Positions 7,366 to 8,853 of a stretch of 8,853 bases of DNA are shown here, one piece after another. This DNA is from Lachnospiraceae bacterium. Its GTDB lineage: Bacteria > Bacillota > Clostridia > Lachnospirales > Lachnospiraceae. Positions within the stretch are counted from its first letter, which is position 1, and each line of letters begins with the position of its first letter. The position numbers were made by a program, and so were the translations under genes. The notes under the pieces are model-generated. The model ran no database searches. It saw nothing but the letters and a program-made list of their open reading frames with translations, and was not told where the DNA came from. The stretch spans positions 1 to 8,853 of the forward strand of contig VSNO01000170.1 of assembly GCA_009774375.1 (NCBI GenBank), given 5' to 3'.

Positions 7366-7503
7366 ATGATGGAAACAGGTATATGCCCGGTATGCAGCCG
7401 GAGGGTGCTGGATGTCAGGCGCGACAGGGCTTATGAAGTCGTTTTCAGGCTCAGATGCCCGCACTGCGGAAAAATAGTAAAGATCATCATGCCGGCGGCA
7501 TGA
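7366..7503 (+). CDS. Second CxxC zinc-ribbon mini-protein
   Basis: A 45-residue basic protein starting at tandem ATGs (7366 and 7369) behind AAAGGA at 7354-7359. It contains CPVC (7-10) and CPHC (31-34), the same two-knuckle layout as the product of the 7041 gene, with a basic segment between (RRVLDVRRDR). The frame runs further upstream through an ATG at 7303, which has no ribosome-binding site and would place the 7326-7350 hairpin inside the gene, and even through the 7221 terminator; I therefore prefer 7366. It is probably a small zinc-binding nucleic-acid or regulatory protein of the mobile element. It is likely expressed separately from the 7041 gene because of the terminator between them, but I see no convincing promoter. 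Confidence 0.62.
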   Translation: MMETGICPVCSRRVLDVRRDRAYEVVFRLRCPHCGKIVKIIMPAA

Positions 7504-7511
7504 CAGATCCA

Positions 7512-7574
7512 GTGTAAACAGAATAATGTTTACGACCGAGCGAGTGGGACCGCTTAAAAAACGAGTCACCGAAT
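7512..7574 (+). other. Candidate structured leader or small RNA upstream of the sigma-like gene
   Basis: Non-coding stretch between the 7366 gene and a strong terminator. It opens with the inverted repeat GTAAAC (7514-7519) / GTTTAC (7528-7533), then an unpaired-looking purine-rich stretch with short possible helices (AGCG/CGCT near 7540-7554) and an A-run. Together with the terminator at 7575-7621 it has the outline of an RNA of about 110 nucleotides or an attenuator leader. It matches no riboswitch class that I recognise. Confidence 0.3.
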
Positions 7575-7621
7575 GGCCGGAGTAAAGCTAGAGATTCAAG
7601 TAGCTTACTCCGGCCTTTTTT
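7575..7621 (+). terminator. Strong Rho-independent terminator upstream of the sigma-like gene
   Basis: GGCCGGAGTAAAGCTA (7575-7590) pairs with TAGCTTACTCCGGCC (7601-7615), 15 pairs with a single bulged A, around a 10-base loop, followed by six T. It ends only 74 bases before the ATG at 7695, and the 29 bases before the next hairpin hold no good promoter, so it could act as an attenuator for the sigma-like gene. Confidence 0.88.
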
Positions 7622-7650
7622 CGTTGCCGGGTGTGTCCCATATCTGCATC

Positions 7651-7694
7651 AAGGCGTTTCTGGCTTTACGAAGGCGTAAAGAAAGGAACGCCTT
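7651..7694 (+). promoter_or_regulatory. Long hairpin burying the Shine-Dalgarno of the sigma-like gene
   Basis: Bases 7651-7661 pair with 7684-7694 (11 pairs, one G-U), a 2x2 GG/AA internal loop follows, then CTTTACG (7664-7670) pairs with CGTAAAG (7675-7681) under an AAGG tetraloop. In all, 18 pairs fill 44 bases. The Shine-Dalgarno AAAGGA (7682-7687) lies in the internal loop and outer stem, and the helix ends on the base before ATG 7695. As folded it should block ribosome loading unless opened by a protein, RNA or ongoing translation. It could also be a DNA operator. Confidence 0.72.
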
Positions 7695-8153
7695 ATGTCT
7701 TTTAGGAAAATCACAGTAAAGTCAGGGAATGAAGAAATCACAATGGATGTCACGGAAGAGGAATACCAGAGGTATTACCGCCCGTGGTGGCGGATGAAGA
7801 AAAAGGAACAGCGGAACCGTGAGGCGATGGAGCAGAACGGCTACACGGAAGAATCCTACGAGGGATGGAAGGACGGGCTTACGGAAGGGCAGGAAGATGA
7901 AGGACCGCAGGTGGAAGGCGCGGACACGGTCATTGAAAAAAGGGAACTGCTGGAAATCCTGGGGGAAGCGCTGGATGCGCTCCTTCCAGAGGAAAGGGAG
8001 CTGGCTGTCAGGGTAGTAGGTGAGGAAATGCCGGTGGCTGAGTTTGCCCGGATGAAAAAAGAGAACAGAAGGACGCTTGCCAGCCGCAGGGACAGGGTGC
8101 TGGAGAAGCTGCGCCTGTTTTTCGAGGACAGGGGATTTGATGTGCATAAATGA
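7695..8153 (+). CDS. Sigma-70-like regulator of a conjugative element (region 4 only)
   Basis: A 152-residue protein from ATG 7695, eight bases after AAAGGA (7682-7687). The N-terminus has the aromatic/basic motif YYRPWWRMKKKEQRNREAM (27-45), which I associate with ICE-borne sigma-like proteins of clostridia. An acidic low-complexity hinge follows (about 52-78). Residues 85-142 fit a sigma-70 region 4 helix-turn-helix (LPEERELA, then MPVAEFARMKKENRRTLASRRDRVLEKLR). There is no room for regions 2 and 3, so it may be a region-4-type regulator rather than a full sigma factor. It sits behind a strong terminator and a hairpin that buries its ribosome-binding site, which suggests expression is tightly held. 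It probably controls element genes such as transfer or excision; targets are not visible. Confidence 0.72.
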   Translation: MSFRKITVKSGNEEITMDVTEEEYQRYYRPWWRMKKKEQRNREAMEQNGYTEESYEGWKDGLTEGQEDEGPQVEGADTVIEKRELLEILGEALDALLPEERELAVRVVGEEMPVAEFARMKKENRRTLASRRDRVLEKLRLFFEDRGFDVHK

Positions 8154-8166
8154 CATTATCTGACGG

Positions 8167-8197
8167 CATACGGAATAATCCGGCATATTTCCGTATG
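8167..8197 (+). other. Inverted repeat downstream of the sigma-like gene
   Basis: CATACGGAA (8167-8175) and TTCCGTATG (8189-8197) are perfect nine-base arms separated by 13 bases, beginning 13 bases after the stop at 8153. The bases that follow (TTTGTCG) are a weak T-run, so it could be a modest terminator or an operator. The rest of the 171-base gap to 8324 is AT-rich and holds the duplicated ribosome-binding module described next, with no confident promoter. Confidence 0.45.
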
Positions 8198-8269
8198 TTT
8201 GTCGAACGGTTTATAAATTTCTTTCCGTTTTCCTTCGCCACTTTCCAAAAAAATGTCATTACGGTTTTT

Positions 8270-8324
8270 AGGAGGGTATTTTTCGGAGCCTTCCAAAATG
8301 GCAGGAAAGGAGGGAACGGAGCCT
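8270..8324 (+). promoter_or_regulatory. Duplicated ribosome-binding module ahead of the 8325 gene
   Basis: AGGAGGG followed by CGGAGCCT occurs twice: 8270-8276 with 8284-8291, and 8308-8314 with 8317-8324, the second copy abutting ATG 8325. CCTTCC (8289-8294), between the two AGGAGGG copies, can pair with either (six pairs, one G-U). The first copy has no start codon at a usable distance, so it may be a decoy or a duplication relic. Confidence 0.45.
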
Positions 8325-8483
8325 ATGGAAAAATCACAGGAGCTTATCGGCATCTTGCAGGCGATCAGCATCGTGGCGAAGAGCCTCGCCGCCAAACTGA
8401 TGCAGATCGAGAAGGAAGTGGAAGCCTATGAAGCCGCGAAAGCGGCGCATGACAGGAAAATGAAGAAAGGATGGAGGCGCTGA
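8325..8483 (+). CDS. Small helical protein of unknown function, paralogue-like to the last gene
   Basis: A 52-residue protein. ATG 8325 is preferred because AGGAGGG (8308-8314) precedes it, although the 10-base gap is slightly long. ATG 8298, with GGAG at 8285-8288, and ATG 8253, with no ribosome-binding site, are in-frame alternatives. The first half (SQELIGILQAISIVAKSLAAKL) is an amphipathic helix; the second (IEKEVEAYEAAKAAHDRKMKK) is charged and likely helical or coiled coil. The first half resembles the N-terminus of the partial gene at 8798 (SELLRIAEGFSIVAEGL), which suggests a small family within this operon. Its stop overlaps the next start (TGATG), so the two are translationally coupled. 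Function is unknown. Confidence 0.65.
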   Translation: MEKSQELIGILQAISIVAKSLAAKLMQIEKEVEAYEAAKAAHDRKMKKGWRR

Positions 8484-8797
8484 TGCGTAAGAAGGTTTTT
8501 ATCTGCAGCCCCTTCCGCGGCGACATGGAAGGGAATGCAGGGAAAGCGGCGGCCTACTGCCGCATGGCGTGTGAGCAGGGTTTCCTGCCTGTTGCGCCGC
8601 ACCTCTTATTCCCGCAGTTCTTAAATGAGGGGATAGAGGAAGAGAGGCGGCTCGGAATCGTTATGGGGATGGAGCTGCTCGCCCTGTGTGACGAGGTGTG
8701 GGTGTTCGGGGAAGCCACCGAAGGGATGGCGGCAGAGATCGCATCTGCCACAGAGCAGGGAAAGAAAATCATATTCAAGGAAACGGAGGGAATGTAA
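8483..8797 (+). CDS. Nucleoside 2-deoxyribosyltransferase-like protein (DUF4406/DUF7768 type)
   Basis: A 104-residue protein. ATG 8483 overlaps the previous stop and has GGAGG (8473-8477) five bases upstream; the in-frame ATG at 8471 would contain that site, so I reject it. The fold pattern is Rossmann-like: strand 1 and loop VFICSPFRGD (5-14), a helix with AAAYCRMACEQGFLPVAPHL (22-41), CDEVWVFG (69-76), then EGMAAEIASATEQGKKI (80-96). D70 and E85 fall where the nucleoside deoxyribosyltransferase superfamily carries catalytic acids (the G-x-x-x-E and gK pattern). Such proteins are frequent in phages and mobile elements and are thought to act on nucleotides or nucleosides; the substrate here is unknown. 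At about 100 residues it is shorter than classical deoxyribosyltransferases but normal for this subgroup. Confidence 0.7.
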   Translation: MRKKVFICSPFRGDMEGNAGKAAAYCRMACEQGFLPVAPHLLFPQFLNEGIEEERRLGIVMGMELLALCDEVWVFGEATEGMAAEIASATEQGKKIIFKETEGM

Positions 8798-8853
8798 ATG
8801 GGAAGTGAATTATTGAGGATTGCGGAAGGTTTCTCCATCGTTGCGGAAGGTCT
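8798..8853 (+). CDS. Start of a second small helical protein, 3' partial
   Basis: ATG 8798 follows the previous stop (TAA 8795-8797) immediately and has GGAGGG at 8785-8790 seven bases upstream. Only 18 full codons are visible (MGSELLRIAEGFSIVAEG) before the window ends. They align with residues 3-19 of the 8325 gene product (S-x-E-L-hydrophobic-x-I, then S-I-V-A), so it is probably a related small protein in the same operon. Nothing more can be said from 56 bases. Confidence 0.6.
   Translation, partial: MGSELLRIAEGFSIVAEG

Noticed and set aside
7622..7650. A sigma-A type promoter between the terminator and the sigma-like gene
   Set aside because: TTGCCG at 7624-7629 could be a -35, but the hexamer 17 bases later (CATCAA) matches the -10 consensus at only three of six positions.
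8150..8431. Alternative + strand frame overlapping the 8325 gene
   Set aside because: It runs through the inverted repeat and AT-rich leader, has no ribosome-binding site and ends within a better supported gene.
1..8853. CRISPR arrays, tRNA or rRNA genes, insertion sequences
   Set aside because: No regularly spaced repeats, cloverleaf-like sequence, rRNA motif, transposase or terminal inverted repeats were seen on either strand.

Overview
The window looks like part of an integrated mobile element (ICE-type accessory region) from a gut member of the Bacillota, most likely Lachnospiraceae or a related clostridial family. This is inferred from the mix of genes: a giant modular surface protein with HEHTEDCY-type Cys/His repeats, beta-helix, MBG and InlB-like modules; purine-rich Shine-Dalgarno sequences; and a run of very small conjugative-element-style genes (CxxC mini-proteins, a C-terminal-only sigma-70-like protein, a nucleoside deoxyribosyltransferase-like protein). 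No relaxase, integrase, att site, rRNA, tRNA or CRISPR array is visible, so the element itself is not proven. All supported genes are on the + strand.

Layout. 1-5162: the 3' part of a surface protein gene (at least 1700 residues, start lost upstream) with a Cys/His-rich head, two beta-helix blocks, a stack of Ig-like/MBG modules, a Gly/Asn/Pro linker, a C-terminal domain and a membrane anchor. 5199-6791: a 530-residue protein that I read as a TULIP-fold P47/OrfX-like protein, 36 bases downstream and probably in the same operon. 6792-7040: mostly non-coding, with two abutting hairpins and one doubtful small ORF. 7041-7503: two CxxC zinc-ribbon mini-proteins separated by a strong terminator. 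7504-7694: a structured intergenic region with an inverted repeat, a second strong terminator and an exceptional hairpin ending one base before the next start codon. 7695-8153: the sigma-like regulator. 8325-8853: a tight set made of a small helical protein, a nucleoside deoxyribosyltransferase-like protein (TGATG overlap) and the start of a second small protein resembling the first.

How the parts may work together. The adhesin and the P47-like protein look like cargo acting at the cell surface or on host lipids. P47/OrfX proteins are best known from botulinum-type and mosquitocidal toxin loci, so a pairing with a commensal-type adhesin is the most unusual gene content here. The small genes downstream look like element backbone. 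Four of them (7041, 7366, 7695, 8325) have a Shine-Dalgarno sequence inside or able to pair into a local hairpin, and two strong terminators break up the transcript, which suggests post-transcriptional control. Everything was read by eye; family calls without a search are inference, and confidence values reflect that.
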